Part shown: piece by piece, positions 24,954-32,623 of the stretch
How the letters are laid out: each line of letters begins with the position of its first letter
Position numbering within the stretch: the first letter of the stretch is position 1
NCBI RefSeq assembly: GCF_030433715.1
Contig: NZ_JAROCC010000004.1
Coordinates: 186,001 to 250,000, forward strand
Reading direction: 5' to 3'
Origin: Sporosarcina highlanderae
GTDB taxonomy: Bacteria; Bacillota; Bacilli; Bacillales_A; Planococcaceae
DNA: 64,000 nt
The notes under the pieces: generated by a model
What the model was told of the DNA's origin: nothing
Database searches by the model: none
Seen by the model: only the letters and a program-made list of their open reading frames with translations
Position numbers and translations under genes: made by a program

Positions 24954-26117
24954 ATGCGTGTGTTTGTTTATTTAATCGTCTTCTTCTCATTTTTCGATTT
25001 GTTTTCACAGCTCCCGATTATGAGTCCATTCGCATTTTCTTTAGGCGCTTCATCATTCATGACCGGCTTAGCAGTGGGCATTTATTCATTTTCTAACACA
25101 ATCGGAAATGTCATTTCAGGTTTTCTGACTGATAAAAGAGGACCATTCGTCATTCTTTTAATCGGACTTTTTGCGTCAGGGGTATCGCTACTCCTTTATA
25201 CTCTTGCCATCGGACCGACATCGCTTTTGGCTATCCGATTTGTACACGGATTTATGGAAGGATTGATTGTTCCAGCCGCTTTTACATTCCTTGCTAATCG
25301 TGCAGAAGTGTCTAAAAGAGGCAGAAGTGTTGCTATCTCAGGTGCATTCGTTGGATTGGCGGCGATTGTTGGACCTGCTTATAGTGGAATAGTTGCCACG
25401 AAAACAAGTGCGCCTTTCATCATGTCAGTGAATGGTGTTATTATGTTCATCCTTGCCATTGCAGCTTTTTTCGTATTACGTTCATTCACATATAAGAAAA
25501 AACAACAGTCAAAATCGACAAAGCATTTCAGGGTGCGGTATTTATTCAAACATCCAGGAATGGTAAGGGCATTTACAGGAGCCTTCTTTCTAATGTTTTC
25601 GCAAGGGGTATTGGCATTGGTCCTTCCTCTGAAAGTCGAAGCCCTTGGGTTTGACACTAAAACGACCGGCATGCTACTAAGCACTTTTGGTTTCGTTGCG
25701 ATACTGATTTTCCTATTGCCAATTAACCGTATTTTCGACAAAGTTCGCCCAATGATCACATTGGCTTTCGGAATTTCGATGATGGGGCTGAGTATGCTAT
25801 TCCTTAGTCAGGTTACGGAACTTTCACTTCACTTTGTAGCAATGATGCTATACGGAATCGGTTTTTCTTTCCTTTTCCCATCCATCAATTCTTTGCTCAT
25901 TGACTCTTCAACTCCTGAGTTCCGCGGAAAAGCTTATGGTTATTTTTATGCCTTCTTTTCAATCGGTGTGGTTGCAGGCTCAAGTTTAATCGGTTACTTG
26001 GATTTAACATTCCAAGGTGGATTTATGCTTACCGGGATTATCCTATTGGCCGTTGCGCTATATACAATTTTAGGCATGAAACGAAGCCTTCAGTTAACAG
26101 AGGAAGCTAAAGCTTAA
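24954..26117 (+). CDS. Major facilitator superfamily transporter
   Basis: The 387-aa product has about 12 membrane helices in two halves, with a cytoplasmic loop rich in lysine near residues 178-195. The MFS signature lies after helix 2, GFLTDKRGPFVILLIG near residue 56, with a related segment in the second half. The sequence resembles drug or sugar efflux proteins of the MFS. GAGG lies before the ATG. The substrate cannot be told, and neighbours (ddh, recQ) give no clue. Confidence 0.85.
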   Translation: MRVFVYLIVFFSFFDLFSQLPIMSPFAFSLGASSFMTGLAVGIYSFSNTIGNVISGFLTDKRGPFVILLIGLFASGVSLLLYTLAIGPTSLLAIRFVHGFMEGLIVPAAFTFLANRAEVSKRGRSVAISGAFVGLAAIVGPAYSGIVATKTSAPFIMSVNGVIMFILAIAAFFVLRSFTYKKKQQSKSTKHFRVRYLFKHPGMVRAFTGAFFLMFSQGVLALVLPLKVEALGFDTKTTGMLLSTFGFVAILIFLLPINRIFDKVRPMITLAFGISMMGLSMLFLSQVTELSLHFVAMMLYGIGFSFLFPSINSLLIDSSTPEFRGKAYGYFYAFFSIGVVAGSSLIGYLDLTFQGGFMLTGIILLAVALYTILGMKRSLQLTEEAKA

Positions 26118-26125
26118 CAATTAAT

Positions 26126-26166
26126 AAAAACAGGTGCAGGAATTTCTTCCTACACCTGTTTTCTTT
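26126..26166. terminator. Bidirectional terminator between the MFS gene and recQ
   Basis: CAGGTGCAGGAA (26131-26142) pairs with TTCCTACACCTG at 26147-26158, with A and T runs on either side, so it can end transcription from both convergent genes. Confidence 0.88.
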
Positions 26167-26168
26167 TG

Positions 26169-27947
26169 TTAAACCATTTGTGCTGAATATGATTTGATCT
26201 CTTCTATGAAAACTTTCCCGTATCTTTCTAATTTAGCGGCCCCTACCCCATTGACCTCTAGGAACGCTTCTTCCGTGACGGGCATTTTTGCAGCCATATC
26301 ACGTAACGACTTATCGGAAAAGACAACAAAAGGAGGTACACCGGCTTCCTGAGCAAGCTTCATTCGGAGTGCACGCAGCTGGTTAAATAACGGATCGTCC
26401 GTTGTAATCTGTTTTGTTTCAACAGATCCTTTTCGATACACCTTCACCTTGCCAGTCAATACATCCTTACCTTGCTCGGTGACATAGATAATCGGAAACT
26501 GACCGTTCTCCACACCTAAGTAATTTTCGGAGATGATGAATTCGATAAAATCGGAAACATCCTTCGCATTCCGTTCTTTCATCAACCCATAAGTTGTCAA
26601 TTTGTCAAACCCGAATTCCAACACTTTCTTATTGCGGGATCCCGTTAAAACTTGTGCAATCATCGTCTTTCCGAAGCGTTGTCCCATTCGAATGACACAT
26701 GATAATACTTTCTGAACATCCACAGTTACTTCGAAGCTTTCCCGTGTATCCGTGCAGTTTGCGCAGCGGCCACAATCTTCAATTTCACTTTCACCAAAGT
26801 AAGAGATGATGAATTTTTGTAGACATGATTCTGTATGGCAATAATCGATCATCGACTGTAACTTTTCAAGTTCAGCAGGAATTCTTTGGTTATCCTGCGA
26901 TTGGTCAATCAGAAAGCGCTGGGTAATGACGTCCTGGGAAGAAAATAAAAGTGTGCATTCACTGTCTAACCCATCCCTTCCAGCACGCCCCGCCTCCTGG
27001 TAGTAACTTTCCATGTTCTTCGGCATTTGGTAATGAATTACATATCTTATATTGCTTTTGTCAATTCCCATTCCAAATGCATTTGTCGCTACCATGACAG
27101 TTGCTTCGTCCATCAAGAATCGGTCCTGTTCCGATTGCCTGAAACTGTCCGATAGACCTGCGTGATACTTGGCCACATTTACCCCACTCCGTTCAAGCGT
27201 CGAACAGACCTGGTCAACGGCTTTACGTGTGGCGGCATAAATAATACCCGCTTCCCCTTCATTTTTCTTCACATAGTCCTTAACAAACTTCTCGCGATCC
27301 TGTCCTTTAATCACAGAAAAGGTTAGATTGCTCCGTTCAAATCCGGTCATTACCGTATGTTCGCTTGCGATATGCAGCTGTTCACAAATATCTTCACGTA
27401 CAGTAGGAGTCGCAGTGGCAGTGAGTGCCAACACAACAGGTCTTTTTTCAAATGAATTAATAACCCGATTCATCATCCGATAACTCGGCCTGAAGTCATG
27501 ACCCCATTGGGAAATACAGTGTGCTTCATCAATAGCGATCATAGGAATATCCATGTGGTTAATTTGCTGTACAAAGGATTGGGATTCGAAACGTTCAGGG
27601 GCGACATATAGTAAACGGTATCCACCATCCGCGGCAATCTCCATCGTGCCAAAATATTCTTCCGTTGATAATGTGCTATTGATATATGCAGCTGGAATTC
27701 CGATTTGATGAAGCGCATCGACCTGATCCTTCATCAATGAAATTAAAGGGGATACGACTAAAACGGTTCCCTCCATGACTAAAGCGGGAACTTGGTAGCA
27801 TACGGATTTTCCACCACCGGTCGGCATGACACAAAGTGTATCTTTTCCTTCCAAAACATTATTAATTGCATTTTCCTGGCCTGTTCGAAAGGAAGTATAT
27901 CCAAAATAAGAAGATAAGACGGACAATGCTTTATCGATTGGGATCAC
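26169..27947 (-). CDS. recQ: ATP-dependent DNA helicase RecQ
   Basis: The 592-aa product has a superfamily 2 helicase core with Walker A PTGGGKSVCYQ near residue 42, DEAHCISQWGHDF near 135 and motif VI YQEAGRAGRDG near 318. A zinc-binding RQC region follows, with CHTESC and CGRCANC near 370-400, and a C-terminal HRDC domain (LRALRMKLAQEAGVPPFVVF). It unwinds recombination and repair intermediates. The predicted start is GTG, with AAAGAG immediately before it; the region upstream holds two tiny ORFs and a terminator-like hairpin that might control it. The exact start is less certain than the identity. Confidence 0.94.
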   Translation of the reverse strand: MIPIDKALSVLSSYFGYTSFRTGQENAINNVLEGKDTLCVMPTGGGKSVCYQVPALVMEGTVLVVSPLISLMKDQVDALHQIGIPAAYINSTLSTEEYFGTMEIAADGGYRLLYVAPERFESQSFVQQINHMDIPMIAIDEAHCISQWGHDFRPSYRMMNRVINSFEKRPVVLALTATATPTVREDICEQLHIASEHTVMTGFERSNLTFSVIKGQDREKFVKDYVKKNEGEAGIIYAATRKAVDQVCSTLERSGVNVAKYHAGLSDSFRQSEQDRFLMDEATVMVATNAFGMGIDKSNIRYVIHYQMPKNMESYYQEAGRAGRDGLDSECTLLFSSQDVITQRFLIDQSQDNQRIPAELEKLQSMIDYCHTESCLQKFIISYFGESEIEDCGRCANCTDTRESFEVTVDVQKVLSCVIRMGQRFGKTMIAQVLTGSRNKKVLEFGFDKLTTYGLMKERNAKDVSDFIEFIISENYLGVENGQFPIIYVTEQGKDVLTGKVKVYRKGSVETKQITTDDPLFNQLRALRMKLAQEAGVPPFVVFSDKSLRDMAAKMPVTEEAFLEVNGVGAAKLERYGKVFIEEIKSYSAQMV

Positions 27948-28042
27948 CTCTTTCCATTAATCAAAGAAAAAAGCACCTTTGTTGGCGCTTTACATTTTTT
28001 ACTCAAGCAACAGTCGTTCCTCATCGCGGCTATGTATTTCAT
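27944..28042 (-). CDS. Possible 32-aa ORF overlapping the recQ start
   Basis: The frame begins with an ATG inside the ATGA that ends the preceding 14-codon ORF, and ends with a TGA that overlaps the recQ GTG as GTGA. The peptide has three cysteines (CC and KKC). It has no ribosome binding site of its own, so it would rely on translational coupling. A terminator-like hairpin (27970-27991) lies within it. It may be only a chance frame; the chain of 4-base overlaps is what makes it worth listing. Confidence 0.3.
   Translation of the reverse strand: MKYIAAMRNDCCLSKKCKAPTKVLFSLINGKR
27964..27991 (-). terminator. Terminator-like hairpin in the recQ leader
   Basis: On the minus strand AAAGCGCC and GGTGCTTT pair (one G-T) around a 6-base loop and are followed by TTTTTTC. 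It lies only 17-44 bases before the recQ start, so it either ends an upstream transcript or attenuates recQ. Confidence 0.7.
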
Positions 28043-28083
28043 TGACAACTAATAATGCATAGAATTTGTGATGAATCAGACAT
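28039..28083 (-). CDS. Possible 14-aa leader peptide upstream of recQ
   Basis: AAAGGGTGA lies a few bases before an ATG at 28083, and the frame reads MSDSSQILCIISCQ before a TGA overlapping the next ORF. An extended -10 sequence, TGTTATTCT, lies at 28119-28127 on the minus strand. The ribosome binding site is good but the frame is very short, so this is a tentative call. Confidence 0.35.
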   Translation of the reverse strand: MSDSSQILCIISCQ

Positions 28084-28237
28084 GTTCATCACCCTTTAAA
28101 ACTAGTTGCTTTTCCTATAGAATAACAGACATTTGCCAAAGTCACCAAGGGAAGTGTTTTTTTGAGGTACCTGCGCATGAAACATTCACGTTTATTCCTA
28201 CAATTTGAACAATTGTTCACCGTACAGGTATCCTTCA

Positions 28238-28717
28238 CTATTCACTTTGTACTGTAGATAGGGATATAAGAACTGGGCCAGCGAAATCGGTCGCCTCTTC
28301 CCCTTTCGGATTATGCAGGCGGAATAAAAAAGCATCCCCCGATTCCGTTTTCCACACAATATAATCATCAATGCCTCCCTCACCCGATGTTTGAAAGTAG
28401 AGAACCGCGAAACCAAGGGGGTGTTCGACCAACTCGCCGCTATAATTGAACACATCACCGATTTGACTTAACTCCTCCTTACCTGCTTCTTCAAGTTGAG
28501 CTAAATCATAATCGGATGGTAATGGTTCAATGTCAACGTAATATCCTGGATTTTCACTTAATGATAGGCGACCACTAATTGCATCAAATGTAAATTTCTC
28601 AAAGACATACAAAGAAAATCCTTCCCCTTGATGCAGTCTTGAGCGCGAATCGGGATTCTTGGGCGCATATGCTGCTTTCTTGAGCGCGGAAACTGCTTCT
28701 ACAAGCGATACACACAC
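28238..28717 (-). pseudogene. 5'-truncated hypothetical gene, front replaced by repeat units
   Basis: From about residue 30 the 159-codon frame reads as a normal conserved-looking protein (GEGFSLYVFEKF, NPGYYVDIEPLP, DDYIVWKTESGDAFLFRLH, ending LSTVQSE). The first 27 or so codons are the translation of three CTTGAGCGCG-type repeat units (28638-28698), and the only start available is a GTG with no ribosome binding site. The simplest reading is that the original 5' end was lost at or by the array. The protein family is not recognised. The 200 bases between this gene and recQ hold the recQ leader. Confidence 0.65.
28638..28698. repeat. Three-unit array, core CTTGAGCGCG, inside a coding frame
   Basis: Units start at 28638, 28658 and 28679 with CTTGAGCGCG, CTTGGGCGCA and CTTGAGCGCG, period 20-21 bp. 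The core and orientation are the same as in the array at 801-984. It lies directly after the gene ending at 28734 (minus strand) and forms the 5' part of the next frame. Confidence 0.85.
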
Positions 28718-28733
28718 TATTACTTCAGACGAG

Positions 28734-29213
28734 TCATTCGTATTTCGTTAGAAGAATAACGTTATCCCCTTTTACAACTTCAAAAATCAAATCATCTTCG
28801 ACACTAAGTACAGAAGCAGGGGCGGAGGAGACTCTACTTTCGTTGCTGTTAAAGAAAATTCCATAACCATTATTTGCTGGATAGCCATATACATAACAAA
28901 CCACTTTGCTATCTTTCATAAAAACTAATTGATTCATGCCACCGTTAACCGTTTCACTGATTGAATCCCACTTATAGCCAACGGTTTGAAAGATTATTTC
29001 TTTAGGTGTGTATGGTTCAAAAGAATACACTAAATCCCACTCAAATGGTGTGATATCGGATAAATTCACTAACTCGACGGAATTACCAATATTCACTACC
29101 TCTTGTTTCAATCGCTCTTCATTAACATCCCATATGTCTTTTTTTAATACTTTCATTACAAAAATAGATAACATAATCGCGACTACTACTATAATAATTT
29201 TTCTTCTTGTCAT
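28734..29213 (-). CDS. Hypothetical membrane-anchored protein
   Basis: The product (159 aa) begins MTRRKIIIVVVAIMLSIFVMKVL, a signal anchor, followed by an extracytoplasmic domain with WDLVYSFEPYTPKEIIF and VCYVYGYPANNGYGIFF. GGGAGGGGA lies 7 bases before the ATG at 29213; an in-frame ATG at 29237 lacks one. Small exported proteins of this type are common in Bacillales and usually have no known role. I do not recognise a named family. It belongs to the accessory stretch from 28 to 34 kb. Confidence 0.65.
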   Translation of the reverse strand: MTRRKIIIVVVAIMLSIFVMKVLKKDIWDVNEERLKQEVVNIGNSVELVNLSDITPFEWDLVYSFEPYTPKEIIFQTVGYKWDSISETVNGGMNQLVFMKDSKVVCYVYGYPANNGYGIFFNSNESRVSSAPASVLSVEDDLIFEVVKGDNVILLTKYE

Positions 29214-29380
29214 TTGGTTATCCCCTCCCATTTTCAAAGCGGTGGAATTTTACATTAATTAAAACGAATTCCATTTGAGAAGGTTACAAAAGTGATTTGA
29301 CTAAATGGCTCTTATTAAAAAGAAAGACACTTTTCTTCAGAAGCGAAGCCCTTTGCCGATGAATGATTCATACCCGGTGC

Positions 29381-30004
29381 TTATTCAATGCTTATTACTA
29401 AATCTGCAATTCTGTCAGGTCTTATTGTGTCAAGGTAGTGCTTTTCCGCAGGCCAATATCTTTCCGTATATTTTTTCATTCTGTCATGATAATCACCAAT
29501 GTAGGAATCACGACCTAATACCCTCTCTTTCCTTAACTCAAAGGGGCAATTTAAGAAAATGACATAATCAAAAATACTCTTCCATTCCTTCCTTTGCAGA
29601 AATATACCCTCAATAAGAACGATGCTATTCGTAAATAATTCAACCTGTCTATAGGAAATTGAATCTGTAGATTTATCATAGAACGGTAATTGTAAATTCT
29701 CACTGTTACGCAAGGGGACTAAGAAACTGTTTAATAAACCACTGATATCCCACTGTAAATAATAATACTCGTACCATTCCTCAAATCCAGTATGATAGCG
29801 CTTACTTGTTTCAACAATGTGCTCATCAAGATGATATATCCTGACCTCGCAGTTACAGTCTTTTAATTCTTGCTCAACCTCTTTGACGAAGGTAGTTTTT
29901 CCAGCCCCCCCTAATCCGTCTATACCGACAATCAAAGGCCGATTTTTATTGGAACGATAAAGGAATTGGTTGTATAAAGTTTCTGCCGTTTCTATAACAA
30001 ACAT
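29381..30004 (-). CDS. Uridine kinase-like P-loop kinase
   Basis: The 207-aa product has Walker A GIDGLGGAGKTTF near residue 28 and a downstream YHLDEHIVETSKRYHTG segment like the substrate loop of the uridine/phosphoribulokinase fold. Later segments are IVLIEGIFLQRKEW near 130 and FLNCPFELRKERVLGRD near 150, a lid-like region with arginines. It probably phosphorylates a nucleoside or other small molecule, but the substrate is unknown. It stands alone, with no pyrimidine gene nearby. Confidence 0.75.
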   Translation of the reverse strand: MFVIETAETLYNQFLYRSNKNRPLIVGIDGLGGAGKTTFVKEVEQELKDCNCEVRIYHLDEHIVETSKRYHTGFEEWYEYYYLQWDISGLLNSFLVPLRNSENLQLPFYDKSTDSISYRQVELFTNSIVLIEGIFLQRKEWKSIFDYVIFLNCPFELRKERVLGRDSYIGDYHDRMKKYTERYWPAEKHYLDTIRPDRIADLVISIE

Positions 30005-30068
30005 CTAATCCTTTACTCCCTTTTCATAATAAGTCGTTGAATTCAAAATAAAGTTTCATTAATGATAA

Positions 30069-30257
30069 AACAGGCTACCTTTCGACAAGAGCTTGAAACA
30101 AAACGATCACCATGTGGAGCAAGCAATCAAGGAAAAACGGGGGAATGGTATCAGCTATGCCAACAGCCAAACTACGCAGTTACAGAGCGGAACTGTGGGA
30201 AATATGTATCTTGTTACGGGACAACAAAACAACACCCCCTCCGCAACCCACAATTAG
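30069..30257 (+). pseudogene. Possible gene remnant without a start codon
   Basis: In the 290-base gap between two minus-strand genes, one plus-strand frame is open for 62 codons and reads like a natural protein tail, with NDHHVEQAIKEKRGNG and YANSQTTQLQSGTVGNMYL, rich in Gln, Asn and Thr. It has no start codon with a ribosome binding site and begins right after a stop. A second frame (30062-30298) also stays open but has an unnatural composition. No family is recognised. Confidence 0.3.
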
Positions 30258-30294
30258 TTAGGCTGACAACACTACTCCTTGGAGAAAGCACCCG

Positions 30295-30486
30295 TTAACG
30301 GAAAAATATAGAATATAGCACAAAGCCAATTATTAAAAAAAGAATCATTATCCCAGTACCCTTCCAACTTAGACCACCAACAAGATCAGATAGATTACTT
30401 CCACGAATACTACTGGAAGGATGCCTTAATTCTTTTTGCCTCAGCCTCTCTCTTCTATCTTCAGAAGTTTCTTTATCACTATCCAT
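30295..30486 (-). CDS. Small membrane protein, DUF6366-like
   Basis: The 63-aa product has a charged N-terminus (MDSDKETSEDRRERLRQKEL) and the segment SDLVGGLSWKGTG followed by one membrane helix. This layout resembles the DUF6366 proteins of Bacillales, sometimes mis-named as phage capsid proteins. GGGAGGG lies 6 bases before the ATG at 30486. Function is unknown. The family assignment is from memory of the LVGGL-WKGTG pattern and needs a profile search. Confidence 0.6.
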   Translation of the reverse strand: MDSDKETSEDRRERLRQKELRHPSSSIRGSNLSDLVGGLSWKGTGIMILFLIIGFVLYSIFFR

Positions 30487-30583
30487 TTCCGTCCCTCCCA
30501 AATGCACTAAACAGCCAATACCACCAACGCGTCATTGATAGCATCCATTTCTATCGCCAAGCATTTTCCGCATAAGCGCTCAT

Positions 30584-31117
30584 TCAATACCAACCATTCT
30601 TTTCTGTTCCATCCTTATAATAGACTTTTACTTCGGGATCATAATTAATTGGAAGCTCCGAAAAGCAATACCATATACGCCCCTTACTTGTTTCAATGAT
30701 TGTAGCTTCGGTGAAATCTTTGTCTTTATATTTTATCTCAAGCGACTCAATCAATGGATCATTAATTACCCCGAATGTCAGGGATATTAGTTCTATATCC
30801 GAAGATTGATTGGTAGACTCTATGTTACTAAACATGCGTGTCAACATCCTATCCTCTTCATTGAATTGCTTACTTCCTGCCCCAAAAACCCAATGAAAGC
30901 CGAGAAGGGTCTTTTCTATTAATGCTACCGATAAAATATCACCATCGCCATAAAAAATAATCTGGTGATCTTTAAAGTCAATCGTGTGGAAAACCTCATC
31001 AACTTGAACATTCGATTCTCTGATAGCTTCATCAAAATTTTTATAGTTCACCTTATAATAAATGAAAATAATAAAAATCAGTAATAACGAAATCAAAACA
31101 GCTAATTTCGCTTTCAT
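30584..31117 (-). CDS. Hypothetical membrane-anchored protein
   Basis: The 177-aa product begins MKAKLAVLISLLLIFIIFIYY, one N-terminal membrane segment, and continues with an extracytoplasmic domain (VDEVFHTIDFKDHQIIFYGDGD, LLGFHWVFGAGSKQF, GRIWYCFSELP, terminal NGWY). Similar single-pass proteins are frequent in Bacillus genomes without assigned roles. AAGGAGATGGGAT precedes the ATG, and this site lies at the edge of a 19-bp tandem repeat. I assign no function. Confidence 0.7.
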   Translation of the reverse strand: MKAKLAVLISLLLIFIIFIYYKVNYKNFDEAIRESNVQVDEVFHTIDFKDHQIIFYGDGDILSVALIEKTLLGFHWVFGAGSKQFNEEDRMLTRMFSNIESTNQSSDIELISLTFGVINDPLIESLEIKYKDKDFTEATIIETSKGRIWYCFSELPINYDPEVKVYYKDGTEKNGWY

Positions 31118-31126
31118 ATCCCATCT

Positions 31127-31174
31127 CCTTATTATTAAAAAATTGCCTTATTATTAAAAAATTGCCTTATTATA
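31127..31174. repeat. 19-bp tandem repeat, 2.5 copies, in a 5' leader
   Basis: CCTTATTATTAAAAAATTG occurs at 31127-31145 and 31146-31164 and partly at 31165-31174. On the minus strand each unit ends AATAAGG, the same bases that form the ribosome binding site of the gene at 30584-31117. It probably arose by strand slippage. Confidence 0.85.
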
Positions 31175-31325
31175 GAAATGACACTTGCTAAATAACTGCA
31201 ATTCCAATATAGACTATCAACTTGGATATCTAAAATTGTCCGTTATAATCTCCTTGTACGATTGTTCTACTTGATTCGAACGTAAAGCATGGGTTTGTAT
31301 GCTATGAAAATGGCCCGATTTTAGA

Positions 31326-31373
31326 TTAAGATTTCGAATTAATGAACATTGAAAAGCTGAGTAACTTTTTCAT
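31326..31373 (-). pseudogene. 15-codon remnant with a perfect ribosome binding site
   Basis: AGGAGG lies 7 bases before an ATG at 31373, and the frame reads MKKLLSFSMFINSKS before a stop. The start looks like the front of a signal peptide. It may be the 5' end of a decayed gene rather than a real small gene. Confidence 0.35.
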
Positions 31374-31497
31374 TATTCTGCCTCCTTGATGCATTAGACT
31401 ATGTATTCGCAGTTAAGTTACAAGAAGTTTTAGCAAACGCTTTCAAAAATGTTCCGTATGTTTTCATACCTCCCCCTACTCAAATGCTTACGTGGCC

Positions 31498-32034
31498 TTA
31501 TTGCTTAACAAATATAAAATGATCATCAGGTTCCCAAATGTGCGTGTCATCGCAAACATATCCTCTAAGCCAAAGTACGCCATCTATTCTTCTAAGGTAA
31601 AAGCCTTTTGGTAAATCATGATTCTCGGTTAGTATTTGAGAAGCTACTGTAATAGACCCATAAGGAGCCTTGTGTTGTTGATGCCCGTTCAAATTAGCTT
31701 CAGGCTGATCCAGATAAGCAAGCCTCAAATAAGGACCAAGCTCCAAAGGACATAATTTCAAACCAAGCTGATTTGCCTTTTCAAAGATTTGAGTGATGGT
31801 TCCCCCCTCTAAAAAACCAAGATCTTGTACGGCTATTTCTACTGTTTCTACTATGTATTTTCTATCTGAAGTAGTAAATCTGTCGTCATCTAACAGTGTT
31901 TCACCAAGCTCATTCATCAAGATAGATTCCTTTTTTAATTTATGAATAAGCTGTGATTTGGTGAAACCGCCCACCTCAACCGTCCTTCTGATCATACGAC
32001 AGTTAGGGTATATCTCCCGTATTTTGACATCCAC
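31498..32034 (-). CDS. Hypothetical protein, unknown family
   Basis: The product (178 aa) begins VDVKIREIYPNCRMIRR from a GTG at 32034, with AAAGGGGGG a few bases upstream; the frame remains open to 32079. It is soluble, with a helix-rich N-terminal half (LIHKLKKESILMNELGETLL, IVETVEIAVQDLGF) and a C-terminal half with LEGGTITQIFEKANQLGLKLCPLELGPYLRLAYLD split across about 35 residues, ending in WEPDDHFIFV. It follows the Nudix pseudogene by 14 bases. I do not recognise the family. Confidence 0.65.
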   Translation of the reverse strand: MDVKIREIYPNCRMIRRTVEVGGFTKSQLIHKLKKESILMNELGETLLDDDRFTTSDRKYIVETVEIAVQDLGFLEGGTITQIFEKANQLGLKLCPLELGPYLRLAYLDQPEANLNGHQQHKAPYGSITVASQILTENHDLPKGFYLRRIDGVLWLRGYVCDDTHIWEPDDHFIFVKQ

Positions 32035-32048
32035 ACATAGCCCCCCTT

Positions 32049-32255
32049 TTATGCGATTGTTTCGGATAGCGACTTCCAATCGGCCTCGGCAATACTTCCA
32101 TCAGGATCATTAATCCCGCAACATTCCTCTGGACTTTCGCCAACTTCAATACCACCAGAAGGCACTGCCCATTTCTCTGTCCCCACACTTCTAACCATTA
32201 ACATTTCCTTTTGTTCATTGATACAAATACCTGCTGATCCTGACCAACTTTTCAT
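32049..32255 (-). pseudogene. Nudix hydrolase with an internal deletion
   Basis: The first half reads as a Nudix N-terminus: NEQKEMLMVRS, KWAVPSGGIEVGESPEECC. The helix of the Nudix box that should follow (REVxEExG) is missing. Instead the frame jumps to NDPDGSIAEADWKS, which resembles the C-terminal part of these enzymes, and then stops. About 50-60 residues, including all metal-binding glutamates, appear to be deleted in frame. The product cannot be an active hydrolase. The call rests on the recalled layout of the family. Confidence 0.7.
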
Positions 32256-32284
32256 TCTTTATACTCCCCTTACCATTACAGCCA

Positions 32285-32572
32285 TTATTTCTTACCTTTT
32301 CGCTCTAAAAGCATAGGTGCTATATTTAGTACAATGGAAGCAATTGTCAAAAACCATAATGCCCTTTCCATACCAGGTATAACATCCATTAAAGCTGCCC
32401 AATCTTCCGCTTCAACCCACACCGATATGAGACTGTATTCTGCACAAAGTGTTAATGCTGTAAAAGATAATCCAATCGCCATAGCAAGTTTATAATCCTT
32501 TCCTGCTTTAAACATATAAAGATTTATAAGTGTTGCTACTATTGCTATAATCCCAAATATCATAAATAACAT
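32285..32572 (-). CDS. Small multi-pass membrane protein, hypothetical
   Basis: The 95-aa product has three predicted membrane helices (about residues 2-18, 30-50 and 69-86) and a lysine-rich end LLERKGKK. GGAGG lies 7 bases before the ATG. No conserved polar motif stands out. Small proteins of this type are common in accessory regions of Bacillales, and I assign no role. Confidence 0.65.
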   Translation of the reverse strand: MLFMIFGIIAIVATLINLYMFKAGKDYKLAMAIGLSFTALTLCAEYSLISVWVEAEDWAALMDVIPGMERALWFLTIASIVLNIAPMLLERKGKK

Positions 32573-32623
32573 TATTAACCTCCATATATTTTTATTTTTA
32601 TCGCGTAATAATACAAATGTGCA

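Larger units (their letters stand above)
31118..31497. other. 380-base gap: tandem repeat and gene remnant
   Basis: This AT-rich gap holds the 19-bp tandem repeat at 31127-31174 and a 15-codon remnant at 31326-31373. No intact gene, RNA or clear terminator is visible in the rest. Confidence 0.6.

Noticed and set aside
28198-28458. Overlapping 86-codon minus-strand frame
   Set aside because: It is an alternative frame inside the better-supported gene at 28238-28717 and has no ribosome binding site.
30062-30298. Plus-strand 78-codon open frame
   Set aside because: It lacks a ribosome binding site and its composition looks like an out-of-frame reading of the overlapping 62-codon frame.
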